Assembly: GCF_030463565.1 (NCBI RefSeq)
Contig: NC_134643.1
Coordinates: 79,109,721-79,173,720 of the forward strand
Length of the DNA: 64,000 nucleotides
Direction of reading: 5' to 3'
DNA from: Pelecanus crispus
Lineage: Eukaryota; Chordata; Aves; Pelecaniformes; Pelecanidae
The notes below the pieces were generated by a model. That model searched no databases, was not told the DNA's origin, and saw only the letters and a program-made list of their open reading frames with translations. Each line of letters begins with the position of its first letter. Position 1 is the first letter of the stretch. The position numbers were made by a program, and so were the translations under genes. Below, piece by piece: positions 24,101 through 35,200 of the stretch.

Positions 24101-25058
24101 GGGGCAGGTTTGCTGCCATGTTGGGAAGAGCATAACTGTATTTGATTTAAAAAAATAAGCATTAAAAATAAAATACGATGCTGACCTCAATAACATGGAA
24201 GTGTGCTTCAATGTAAGTACGTTTACTGTTGCTCTATGCCTTTTTTAATACAGGTCCGTACTTGCTGCCAATGAAAATCTCTGCAGAGACCTAGCAACTA
24301 ATGTTTAATACTTCCTACCGTTCCAAAATACCCGTTGGTTTTGTCAGGCATCTGTGTAGAAATTGCTGTCCGTGTTGCGCCCTTTGAGGGAAGCATTCAG
24401 AGTCTTCCTCTCCCGTGTGTGACAAGATGTACAGGCCCACAGAAAAGTGAGTGGGGGTCAGGTTGGGTTTCCCTTCTCTGGGGTGTGTGAGCAGTTACTC
24501 AAATGAAAAAGGTATAAATTTTTACTATGATGTTACAGGGGGGGAGGAAAAAAAACCCCACCTTACTTCTTTGTGGGAATATTAAAGAGTTGGTCAGATG
24601 TCTGGGAGATTATCCTGAACTTTGTATGGGACAGCATAAGAAAATCATCCTAAAATTACAGAATTGGAATATATAGGACTGTAGGTTTGTTCCACCATAC
24701 TTGTCTTGTTTTTAAAAGGGCTGGTGCCTAGCAGCCACAGCAGTAGCAATCCTTTTCAAGAGGATTTTTACACAGCTTCTCTACCATGGAAAAGTTTTTT
24801 AAATGGTGTAATTGAATGTACATTTTATGACAGCAGTGCTAAATCACTGTTAGCAACTGCAGCGCTCTTGGATGATTTTAACTTAATTGGGACGAGACTT
24901 TATGCTGAGTGTATTCTGTGCGAGTCAGAGCGTTCAGCTTGCTTCCATTGTTAAGCAAAAAATGCAACCAGGTCTACAGCGGGTAGAGCTAACGTCTGCA
25001 TGGAATAAATGGTCTTTGTAAAAGTTTTTCAGTTAAGTAGAATACATAATAGAAATTC
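21141..25058. other. Intergenic DNA, no recognised gene
   Basis: AT-rich spacer between SAMM50 and PARVB, with stops in all frames at short intervals. The only possible exon is on the - strand at 23278-23476, where a strong acceptor-like sequence precedes an open frame with one hydrophobic stretch. I do not recognise it. Confidence 0.6.
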
Positions 25059-25117
25059 TTCTGAAGCAAATCTGTAGCATCAGTTATTATTCTGAAGCAA
25101 ATCTGTAGCATCAGTTA
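25059..25117 (+). repeat. 28-bp direct repeat, period 31
   Basis: Two identical 28-nt copies (25059-25086 and 25090-25117) starting TTCTGAAGCAAATCTG, separated by TTA. A recent local tandem duplication. Confidence 0.95.
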
Positions 25118-25159
25118 AGTCGTACATTTCTACCTCAGTACTGAATACATAACATTATT

Positions 25160-25250
25160 AAAAAAAAACCCAAAACCAAACAACCAACCAAAAAACCCGA
25201 ACACCAACACCGCCCCCCCCCCCCCCCCCCCCCAAGAAAAAAACCCCATA
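25160..25250 (+). repeat. A/C-rich low-complexity tract with 21-C homopolymer
   Basis: A/C-only-like sequence surrounds an unbroken run of 21 C at 25213-25233. The homopolymer length is likely uncertain in assembly. Confidence 0.9.
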
Positions 25251-26610
25251 TTTTCACTCATCTAGCACACCAGGAAGGAAAATTAACTGTGACAATGTCT
25301 TGTGTCTATAAGGTATCTATCATCTTAGAAAATCAGTATAGGTATTATAATAGAACGAGACCATATGTAATGATTTTCTAGTTTAAAAAGCAGGTGGTTT
25401 TGCTTTGCTTCAATACGTGAAGAACTATGAGAGACCATATATTCAATGTCACCATTATTTTGTGATACATCTAATTACAGTAACCTTAGGTAGTCTAAAA
25501 TTTTAAAAACAATATAAAATGCTACAAGGCTAAAGTAGAGGAAACAGAACACGTTTATAAAAAAGGTGAGCAGTGTTAAAATGAGGAAATGTGAATTCAG
25601 ACTTCTAAATGTTCAGCTGAATATTAAAGCTAACCGTTCAGGGCTGAAATTAAAAACAGATTTTGAACTAGGTCTAGTCTTTCCGATGTAATTCTCTATT
25701 TCTGAAAAGATGTGTTTATGCTCTGGCAGTTTTCTTAATGAATATACACTCACAGGAATCTCATCCCTGAGGAGAGGTAGGGTACCAGAGAGAATTTTCT
25801 GGGATGTAGAGTGCTGGTATCTCATTCAGGACGGAACGTTTAAACAAATAACGTAGCTGGCCTTCTTCATACTTCTCTTCAGACAGAGTATGCACTTCAA
25901 ACTGAAGGCCGTTCAACTCATGCAGCAGCAGCTGTGTCACTTTTAATGGCCATTAGCCAGTTAAATTATTAGACTAACACACACTTGATGAAAGTACTGA
26001 TATGTGCTCTTAATTTCCTATTTAGAAGAGACTGTTTGTTTGAACCACTGTGATGTGACTCAGAAAGACTCCAGGTTTTGTTTTGGTTTTTTTGAAGTAT
26101 AATTTTACTTTCTGTTGCCATAGGCTCTCTTCTTATCTCAAACAACCCGGCCTCCTTTTACTTCACAATAGGCTAACATACTTTTTATACTTACGCTACA
26201 AATTTAAGCATTTCTTTATAAATACATAGGACATCAAAGTCAGAGGTGAATGGAGCTGTGTGGTTTTATTTCAATTATTAAAAGATACTTGCTTGTAAGT
26301 CATTACATCTTGAGGGCTGTACTTGAGTCAGTGAAGTTTTATATGCTGTTTGGTCTGTGTATATAGCTTGTGAACCTGTTGGTGTGCTTTCTTGCTTGAA
26401 GTTTGTACTCAGATTTTCTGATTACAATTTCATAAAAAATTCAGGTATGCGAATGGATTGACTTTTATTTTTTTTCCCCCCAGAGGTTGGATAAAATGCT
26501 TTTTCCACACTGCCTTAAAGCTAAATGTAATGTAAGACTTAAGTATGAACTTTATGAAATGAAAACATCCACTCTGCTAGTCATGCTAGTCATTCTTCTC
26601 CCAAGTAGCT
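25251..26610. other. Intergenic DNA
   Basis: AT-rich unique-looking sequence. I see no exon, RNA gene or known repeat. Confidence 0.55.
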
Positions 26611-26917
26611 AGCGATAGGACGAGAGGAAATGGGCTTAAGCTGCGCCAGGGGAGGTTTAGACTGGAAATTAGGAAAAATTTCTTTACGGAAAGGGTGGTC
26701 AGGCATTGGAACAGGCTGCCCAGAGAGGTGGTGGAGTCACCATCCCTGGAGGCGTTTAAAAAACGGGTAGATGTGGCACTTCGGGATATGGTTTAGTCTG
26801 GTCTACCCTTGATTAGTCTAGAGTGGGCTTGGTAGTGTAGGTTAATGGTTGGACTGGATGATCTTAAAGGTCTTTTCCAACCTAGATGATTCTATGATTC
26901 TATTCTATGATTCTATG
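26611..26917 (+). mobile_element. CR1 LINE 3'-end fragment
   Basis: Carries the well-known avian CR1 3' landmarks in order: GAAATTAGGAAAAATTTCTT at about 26667, GGAACAGGCTGCCCAGAGAG at about 26709, GGACTGGATGATCTTAAAGG at about 26851, then tandem ATTCTATG-type units to 26917. It is 5'-truncated, as most CR1 copies are, and sits in + orientation between SAMM50 and PARVB. Well preserved, so a younger copy than the one at 43790-44777. Confidence 0.93.
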
Positions 26918-27167
26918 TTGCAGATCAACATTTATGTGTGCTTTAGTGTTACTAGTGTTTTTCGTATGAATTCAGGTTATTTTTGATGCAGCGAAAATGG
27001 AGCTTGCAGTTGTAAAGTGTCTTATTTGGCCTGTGCCAGCAGAATGCAGCTGATGTCCTCACCAGTAATTTAATTTTGCAAAGATGTATAATAACCTTAA
27101 ATGAAATGGGCAATTTAACCAATGAATATCTTTCTATGTACCTCTTCAGCATAATTAAGGCTACTCC

Positions 27168-27196
27168 TTTTTTTTTACTCTTTTTTTTTTTTTTTT
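27168..27196 (+). repeat. Interrupted poly-T tract
   Basis: T9-ACTC-T16; low complexity. Confidence 0.85.
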
Positions 27197-28700
27197 CTAT
27201 TTTCCTGACGTATTGATTGTAATGTTAACCTACAGCGTAGGAAGAATTGCAGAGACTGTTGTTCCCTGCAGATGCGATGTGTGCCTGGTCTTTGTCTGGA
27301 CGCATTTGCTTCATTGGAGTTGATTTTACCATCAGTGTTTGTATTGTACGTGCAAGTCTCATAGGTCATAAGTTCCACTCTATGAAGATTTTGAGAGCAT
27401 TCCTCCAAAAAGCTGGAGGGACCTGGATTTGAATTAAATTATTTAAGAAATGATGCAACTGGCAGTTGGCACTACTGCTGTTAAACGCTGCAACAACACA
27501 CTTGACTGGCAAACCTGGTACTGAAGGAGCGTGGCAGCTGTGGGTTTGGGTATGTAGACACAGAACTGTGTGAAAGATGCACGTATTCATACCGTATGCG
27601 AATCTGGATGGCAAACTGGGTGTGCATCTCATTAGCAGCTCCAAGGGTCGAAATATTCACTAGAATAATGTGTAATAGCTGAAGTGTAGGTATTCGAACA
27701 AAGTAGAATAGCTAAAGTTTTTGGTATGCTAATCCACTTTTTCCACTAGGAAGAGCACAAGGGAAGAACTCCCTCCTGCACAGGAATCAACATAAAAGAT
27801 TCATTAGGTATAACCTGAAACCTCAAACCCATTTAAGTGAGTAGACTGTAACTGGTATTGATCCCAGCCTTGGTAAGTTGTCACAGTCTAAAAAGCCTTT
27901 GCTGTGGGTAACACACTGTTGTTTCAAGCAACAGAATTTATTTGTTCTTCCAGAGAAGCAGTATCAATAAAATATAATCATTATCATTGCCTTTATGGCA
28001 AACACAAGACAGGCTTATCTCGCTGTGAGGTACAAAGATCAAATAGTTGCAGGGAGGAGGTTGACTAAAGCTGGGGCAGTGTGCTGTCTAATTAAGAACA
28101 AACTGCTCCATTTTAAGTTGTAAGTTTTCTACGCATTCCAAAATCAGCATAATGTAAAGTTCACAGCTTTTTAAAGGCAGTGTTATCTATGAGCTAAGCC
28201 AAACATTTCTGTAACAAAGCAAGACACGAGTGTCCTGGTGCAGCAGTAACCTGTAAAGAAAATCTGAGCTGGTTAGGGAAGAGGTGAGCATGTGAGAAGA
28301 GTATCGTAGTGCTCGGTACACAGGAACATGCAGCTGGGACGACATGGAATGAGACTGTGTGGTCACTGGAACTTGCATCAGCTGTGCATTAAATATTAAG
28401 TGCAGCCAGACCCTTGTAAAATCCCTTCTGTATGCTCCATACAACATTGATCACAGGATGCTTCCTCGTATCCTGTAATAAAACCAGATCAGAATTGAAA
28501 GCCATTGGCAGGTTTGGGACTTGCCAAGGGAACAGGAAGAGAAGTTCAGGTTATAACCAATGTCTTAAGCAGGACTTCTGCTTATTGAAATTGATTTCTG
28601 AAATCAATTGAAAGAAACTTTGGGAAGGAATGAGAAAATAAATTTTGTGTAAGTTTCAGGATACCTTACTGATGAGTGCTTAAAGCAAGAAATTACTCTT

Positions 28701-28716
28701 AAAAAAAAAAAAAAAA
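28701..28716 (+). repeat. Poly-A tract, 16 A
   Basis: Unbroken run of 16 A. No adjacent processed gene copy is recognised. Confidence 0.85.
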
Positions 28717-31700
28717 GACTGCAAATATAGGGCATATTTATCTGGACAACAATTTATCACATGAGCCCTTAAAGATCTCTGGCATCATCTTCTGCTTGTG
28801 CAGCTCCTAAACTCGACAAAGTGCTTCTTTTCATTCCCACTTACATACTAGGGCTGCATATGGGTCATCGTAATTGTTAAATTGTTTTGCACCTCTTCAA
28901 GACAGTGCATGGGCTGAATGAGTAGTTTGGTCAGTGAAGGTCATTTCCTCAGGTGCCTGGAGCCTTTGTTGTAGTCTGCAGTACCCCGGCAAGAAGAGGT
29001 GGGCACCACTGGTCTGGTCTGGTCTTGGGGCTGGACCTACTGAAAGCTGGAAAATATGCAGAATGCACTGTTGATGCAACAGTGCCGGGGCATGCCTCGT
29101 TTGTATGTTCTTGATAGTAATTCTCACTGCTCTTTATGCAAACAAAATGGTGAAGTTTTACAGTCGTTTCCATGATGGAGTCTATGATCAATTAGAGTGA
29201 ATCCAGGTGTTGCACTCAGGTTTGGGCCAGATGTGAGGGACTGCCCTAATTTACACCGGGGCTTGCTGTGTTCCCTGAAGTTCTCAAGCACAGTGCAGTT
29301 ACAAATTGTGGTTTTGCCTTCCTTGTTTTTAGAGAAGTCTTACTTTCTTCAGAGAGGTTTTGTCCAGGATTTCCTGAGATTTTTGTTTGCCACCAATCCA
29401 TTCTTAAGCTCAGAGTTTCCGGGGCTCCTGAAAGGAGAAGCTCAGCAGGGCAGGGTCACCACTCAGCAGCCCGGCTGGCTGAGCAGACCGCAGAAACATG
29501 GCTTGCACAAACAGCTAATGCTGCTTGCACAGCCAGTGAGAGTGACCATTATGTTGAAATCCACAGTATATTATTTTGTGAGACATTTAAATTATGTGGT
29601 AACACATAATGTAATGGTAGTGTGGGGCTGGAGGAAGCGACGGATGTGGAAATACTGCTCATTAATCTGATGAGGGGCCCCGTGTCCAAGCTCCCTGCAA
29701 TGCAGGCCTTCTGGGACGTAGAAACAGCACTCCTGGTTCTTGGTTGCTTTTGCCAGTGATGCACAGCGGTGCTGTGGGCAAATTCGGACCTTGCCACGCT
29801 GGAGCACTAGGTGGCTTGAGCAGAGGAACGTTACAAACTTGAAATCTAATCCATTAAAGGCAAACACCAAAAGGAGCTGCAGGTCCTACTCCAAACCTGT
29901 CACTACCCCTCAGTTCTGTGCTTTGAAACAGTATTTGTCTATTTGCCACTCTCCTGTTGATTTGCAAAACACAACAGAAACAGAGCCTGTAAGACAAATG
30001 TATGGTTCAAATGCAGAAAGAAAACCAATTAGAGAAATAGGTGAGCAATCATTGTTTTCTTGAATCTTTCATTAGCTATTGTGTTAAATATTACTTTCAA
30101 CAGGGAAAAGCAAAATATTTTTATACAAAAATGTACAGATTTTATACATGTATTATACCATGTATTGGTCTTTAACCAATTAAGTTCCCTCCCGTGCCTC
30201 AGCGGGTGGACTGCACTGCCCACTCCTGAAATGTGTAGTTCTTACAAAGCATCTGAACTTCCCGTATCCACTGTTCTGCCACCGACGGCACCAACACCCT
30301 CCTGTTCTTTGGTAACGTCTTTATAATTGCAAAGCTGGATTAAAATGTGTCAGTCCAGTCTGGCACCTTCCTCTGAAAGCGTCATCTTAAAATTAAAAAA
30401 AGGTTAGTGTTCACTCTTGAATCTATTTAGAGTTGGATCCCCAAAGAATTAATGTCTACTCCAAATAAGTCGTCATTCCATCATATATCAGGCTGCAAGT
30501 TCACGATAACCTCCGCTTCATAGAAGTCTGTGCTGCCATTCAAAAGGGTCTTCCCAGCCCTAGTCATGTGCTCCCTCCACTTCCCTTGTGCTGGCACTTG
30601 CCCTTGGGTGACTTCATGCTCAGTCACATGGGAAAGTTGGGCAGGGTGATTTTGGTTTGGGTTTGGGGTTTGTTTTTTTTTAAATTAGTTGCTTAAGTGC
30701 CTGTAGAAAAGAAACAAGCAGCTGGAGGTGAGGGACAAGGGTAGGTCTTTATGACAGAGGCGATTAGCTCGCGTTAAAGCTCTTGTGAAGCTACACACTC
30801 AGAAAACTCTCTGCTATCTTACGCTCTGGATGTGTCGTGTAGTGTTACTTCTGTGTCAGGTCAAGCGTGAAAATCTGTCCTGTAAGCTGGGTGTGTGGAT
30901 CCTGTGCCAAGTCGCATTGATTTGAATGTGGTTCTTTGCTGGGGCAAGGGCTGCTGATGGGGAACTGCTTGCAGGAGCAGAGGCAAAGGCATGTGCATGA
31001 CTTTAGGTACCCAGTAGTCTCATTAAAGTCAACGGGACCTCTTCAGGGGCTTCAAGGTAAGTATGTGCGTAAGACTTTGCAGGATCTAAGCCTAACGCTA
31101 TAAACTCTTCAGGATCTGTTTTTAATGTGTATTCCACAAAGCCCTTCTCACGCTCCTGGGTGCTGTAAAATGATAATAAATTACCTCCGCGGGATCAAAG
31201 CCCGCTTTCCGGTTTTGGCTGTTTTTGTGTGCACACTCTATGCTAACGGTGGCGGCAGCGCTCGGAGACCTGGGAGGTGGTGGCTTCCCTCCCGGCGGTG
31301 CCCGTGGGCCTCCGTACAGGTGAGCCTGGCAACCACGGAGCCTACGGCCCCCTTCTCCTCAGCCTCACCGCGAGGGAGACGCCAAACCTAGCGGGCAACG
31401 TGCCAGGAGGAGAAGGCAGCCTGGTCTGAGAGAAGAGGTGCAAAATTAGGAGGCAAATCTGAATGTAGCCCGCCAAGAAACGGCGAAGCAGAGCCCCGAC
31501 AAATGGCGCACGCTACGGGTTTGCCCTCGATTTTTTGCCCTCTGGTCTGGCTGTGATGGGACCCGGGGCTTTGCTTTCGTGGTGTGGTTTTTTTTTTTTC
31601 CACCCGCGTGGGTCCGGCCCACCGGGTCCCTGCGCGTCTGCCGCTGCCTGGGCGGGGGGGGCCCGGCCGGCACCGCACACCCACCCCTGCGGCCCGTCCG

Positions 31701-32178
31701 CCCGCGGCCCCCTTCCTGGGCCGTCGCGGCGCAGCCGAAAAAGGGGAAATCTCCGCACGGCTCTCTACAGGTGAAACTCCAGCGTCGGCCTGCGGCCGGC
31801 CGGCTGCCCGCCCGCGGGCTGGGGGTAGCCGCGGGCAAGTCGCCAGGGCGGCCGCGGCCCCTCAGTGGGGCCGGCCCGGCGGGGGCGTCGGAGGCGGCGG
31901 GGCCGGCTCGGCGTGGCGGCCCGCCCCCGCCTCCCGCGGACTTCCAGGCCGTGGCAGGGCGCTGTGGCCGCCGGCAGCGGCTCCCAGCCCGCCCCTGCCC
32001 TCCGTGCGGCGCCGGCTCCCACACCCCCCGCCTCCCGCCGCCGGCTCTCCCCGCTCGGTCGCGGCTGGCCGGGGTGATCCACCCGCTCCCGGGCTTTGTT
32101 CGGCTCCGCGGGCCGCTTCAGCCCCCGGGCAGGGCCAGGCATCGGGCAGGCTCCCCCGGTGAGCCCCTGGCAAAGCCC

Positions 32179-32293
32179 ATGTCCGCCGCGCCCGTCCGAT
32201 CCCCGACGCTGCGGCCCCACAGGATGAAGAAAGACGAGTCGTTCCTGGGCAAGCTAGGCGGGACCCTGGCGAGGAAGAAGAAAGCCAAGGAGG
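32179..32293 (+). CDS. PARVB: PARVB coding exon 1
   Basis: ATG at 32179, then 38 codons and one base, donor GTGAGT. It encodes the Ser/Pro/Arg-rich start and the basic KLGGTLARKKKAKE segment shared by alpha- and beta-parvin. Confidence 0.93.
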
Positions 32294-35200
32294 GTGAGTT
32301 CGCCCGCGCGGAGGGGAGGAGGGAAGGCGCACCCCGCACCCCACCGGCGTGACTTGCAGCAGCTTCCCCGTCCCGTCCCGTCCCGTCCCGTCCCGTCCCG
32401 TCCCTCGGCGGGAAGCTTGCGCTGGGGCGGGCGGCAGCTTGCGGGGCAGAACCCCCCCCTTCCTCGCCAGCCGCCGCGGAGGGGGCAGCGCCGGCTGGGG
32501 AGGGGGCGGCGGCGGGGAGGGGGGGGGCGGTGTGCCGGCTCCCTGCCCCCGCGGCGGCTGCAGCCCCGGCGGGGAGCGGGGCCTCGCCCGCCTCACCCCG
32601 GCGCTGGCGGCGGGGGGGCGCTGGCCGCGCCCTGCGGGACCCCAAAAGCCGCGGGCGGGCCTTGGGGGGCGGCTGGCGGCGGGGGGCGCTGCCGGGGGCT
32701 GCCGGCGCTTCCCGCCCACGCCGGCGTGGGGTGGCCGCTCACCGGGCGCGACTCCGGCCGGCCGCCGGCACCGCCGCTTCCCGGCTGGGAAGGGAACCCC
32801 AGGACCCGCTTTCTGCCGTAAAATAAACTTCTGGTGACCAAGGAGGCTGTGGGCGTCGTTTTTTCTAGCCTGAGAGTTGAAGAAGCCACGCGGGAACGAT
32901 TAAATCCACCCGCGTTTTGTTCCAGGCCCGCTTCATCCACAGGCGTTATGTTGGCATAGATACTTTGTCCAGAGTGTTTTTTTCATAAACAAATATATTC
33001 AGCAAAAACACCTACCCCTCCAGCACCAGGATTTCACAAGGGTACGCTTACACTGAGGTATACCGAGCGGGTTCATTTGGGTTGTCACCACTGGCGCCAG
33101 CCGGGCAGGGAGGCATTAGCCTCCTTCTTCGGTGCAGGGAGCCCGGAGAAGCTCCCTCAGCCCGAGCCCAGCGGACTGGCACCCATGTCGGGGTGGCTGA
33201 GCCCCCACTGTGCACCCAGCCCTGCCGTGGCACCGCAGCGCAGGGCGGACGCCTCTGCCGGGACCCGCCTGGGTGCTGCACCCCTGGCACGGCCTTCTGG
33301 TGTGGGCACGCGTGCGAGGCGTTCTCGCAGCAGTCTGCTTACACCAGAGGCTGTGCGGAGATAGTGCTGTTTACTCTCAAGCAAGGCAACTTTTTTGTTG
33401 TTGTTGTAGATAGGGAGGCAGCGTCTTGCCGCTAGACTTGATAAAGGTGGTCCAGCCCTGCGTATGCAAAGTGTACCTTCCTCCTTTCATCCTCCGACGA
33501 TGGTGTGGTCTGTCCTCCTCTGCTTCCCCAGCTGACCAAATACTGGCTTCTGTGCAGAAACTCTTCCTCTGCGTTATCCCGAGGCTGCTGCCATCTCCTA
33601 GCAGGAGATCTGGGTATCCTTGGCCTACGGTTTAATGCAGTTTTGGCTTTCTGGCTGGTTAAAGCTGGCCTTGATTCTGTTCTAGTGTCTGATGGGTGTA
33701 GGGTAGGGATGTAATTCGAGTTTCAGCCTCCTTTCAGCTGGCTGTTGAGCAAGCACATGTTTTACCCATATTGAGTCTATTAATTGCTAGCAAAGTTTAA
33801 AAGGCAGCTTTTTAATATTTAAAAATAAAATATTTGGCCTCAAAACCTGGATCAAGGAAATTGCTTCCTTTTCCTTCTCCTGGCTGTTTTGGTGTGGCTT
33901 ACTGGTATTTCCTTTATTGTGTATTTTTAATCAAGTTTCTCCAACGTGATTCTGCTGAGGAGCAGCAGAAGCAGTTGTGCTTTCCTGATGATCTCAGTTG
34001 CTTCTGAAGGAAGATGGTGGAGAAGACTCATCTCCACGGGGGGATGCCGACCACACGCTCCGAAACAGTGCGTTTCATTCAAAGGTGACTTCTAAGCTTA
34101 AACAGGTTGGCAGCGGCCCTTCTTAAACAAGAAATTTTGGCATCGCTAGACGATGTTTTTGAGGCAACTGCTTTCAGCAGGGGCCACCCACTTGTTTTGC
34201 TGAGTTTGTCCATTATTTTGCGTACTCTTGTGGCCGCAGTTCCTCTTGGCAGTGGAAGGACCTGTTTTGGTTACTGCCCTCGGTACTTAGTGGGGAACCG
34301 CTGCTGTGGTAATATAAAGCATAGCAGTCACGCTTCTGTCAGTGCGATGGGGAGGAAACTGAAACATGTGATGCAGCTTCTAGCTTGAGTATTCCTTCCA
34401 GTCTGACAATGTGAAGGGAGGAAAGACCGTCTGCAAGTCCCTGGAGCCACCCATTGGGTGCAACATGCAGTCGCCTTCGTTGTAAGGGGAAACAGCTTAT
34501 GACACTTTTACATTTTGCACTTTCTTTGTGGGGTAGCTCTCAAATGCAGGCTGTCCAGACCGTGGCTGTGAAACTGGAGGGGGCCAAGGGCTAAGCAGGG
34601 CCGAGGTGGTGGGGTGGGGTCTGCACCGGGGGGAGAGAGGCTGGTCCATGGCTTGTGGTAGGACCTGGGCAGCCACAGGAGCAATGTTCAGGGCTGGAAA
34701 CTAAATCTTTGTATGTGAGTGTGAAGCAGAAGTAAATTGGAAGCTCATCTGAGTGGCGTTCCTTCAATAAGTTGATAGACCATATAGGAGCCATGTGGTC
34801 AACCTTTCCTGTGTGCTTGGGAACCGATCTGCGTGGGGGGTTTCCCTCACGCCCTGGCTCCTTCTCTTCAGGAGGTTTCTGCTGGTTTTCTGTGAGGGGA
34901 CCAGCAGAGGTCAGAGTGATCTTCCCAGAGTAAATACCACCCTCTCCTCTAACTACTCTCCACAACAGCAAAAAAAAAAAAAAGAAGTGCTGGCTGCTGG
35001 TTTGCCACAACCAAAAATCATTCTTGCCTCCTCTCCCTCTGACAGCATGAAAAGCAAGCAAACCAGAGAGCTCTAAAGAGCACACTTTTTGCTTTCGGTG
35101 CCTGTCTCTTGTATTGTAGCATAAATACGGGCCTGCTATCACCATCTCAGCTTGTATTCATATAATAACTTTTAACCTGGTCTGTGCAAGAGTTGTAATC

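Larger units (their letters stand above)
26918..31199. other. Intergenic DNA upstream of PARVB
   Basis: No recognised gene. Contains a poly-T stretch at 27168-27196 and 16 A at 28701-28716. The longest open frames (29197-29670 + and overlapping - frames) show no recognisable family. Confidence 0.55.
31200..32840 (+). promoter_or_regulatory. PARVB: PARVB CpG-island promoter
   Basis: About 1.6 kb of very high G+C and dense CpG, with PARVB exon 1 near its 3' third. Several GC-box-like runs and no clear TATA box. The transcription start cannot be placed exactly. Because the island is so GC-rich, long open frames occur on both strands without being genes. Confidence 0.85.

Noticed and set aside
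29197-29670. 157-codon + strand frame in the intergenic spacer
   Set aside because: No recognisable domain, overlapping frames of similar length, and no splice or promoter context. Chance is the simpler reading.
31579-32352. 257-codon open frame that includes the PARVB exon 1 frame
   Set aside because: The whole CpG island lacks stops in several frames on both strands. The conserved parvin start is at 32179, and nothing upstream resembles a protein family. The frame also runs into intron 1.
31862-32719. 285-codon - strand open frame over the PARVB promoter
   Set aside because: Pro/Gly/Arg/Ala-only composition is typical of GC-rich islands read in the wrong frame. It overlaps a certain exon on the other strand.
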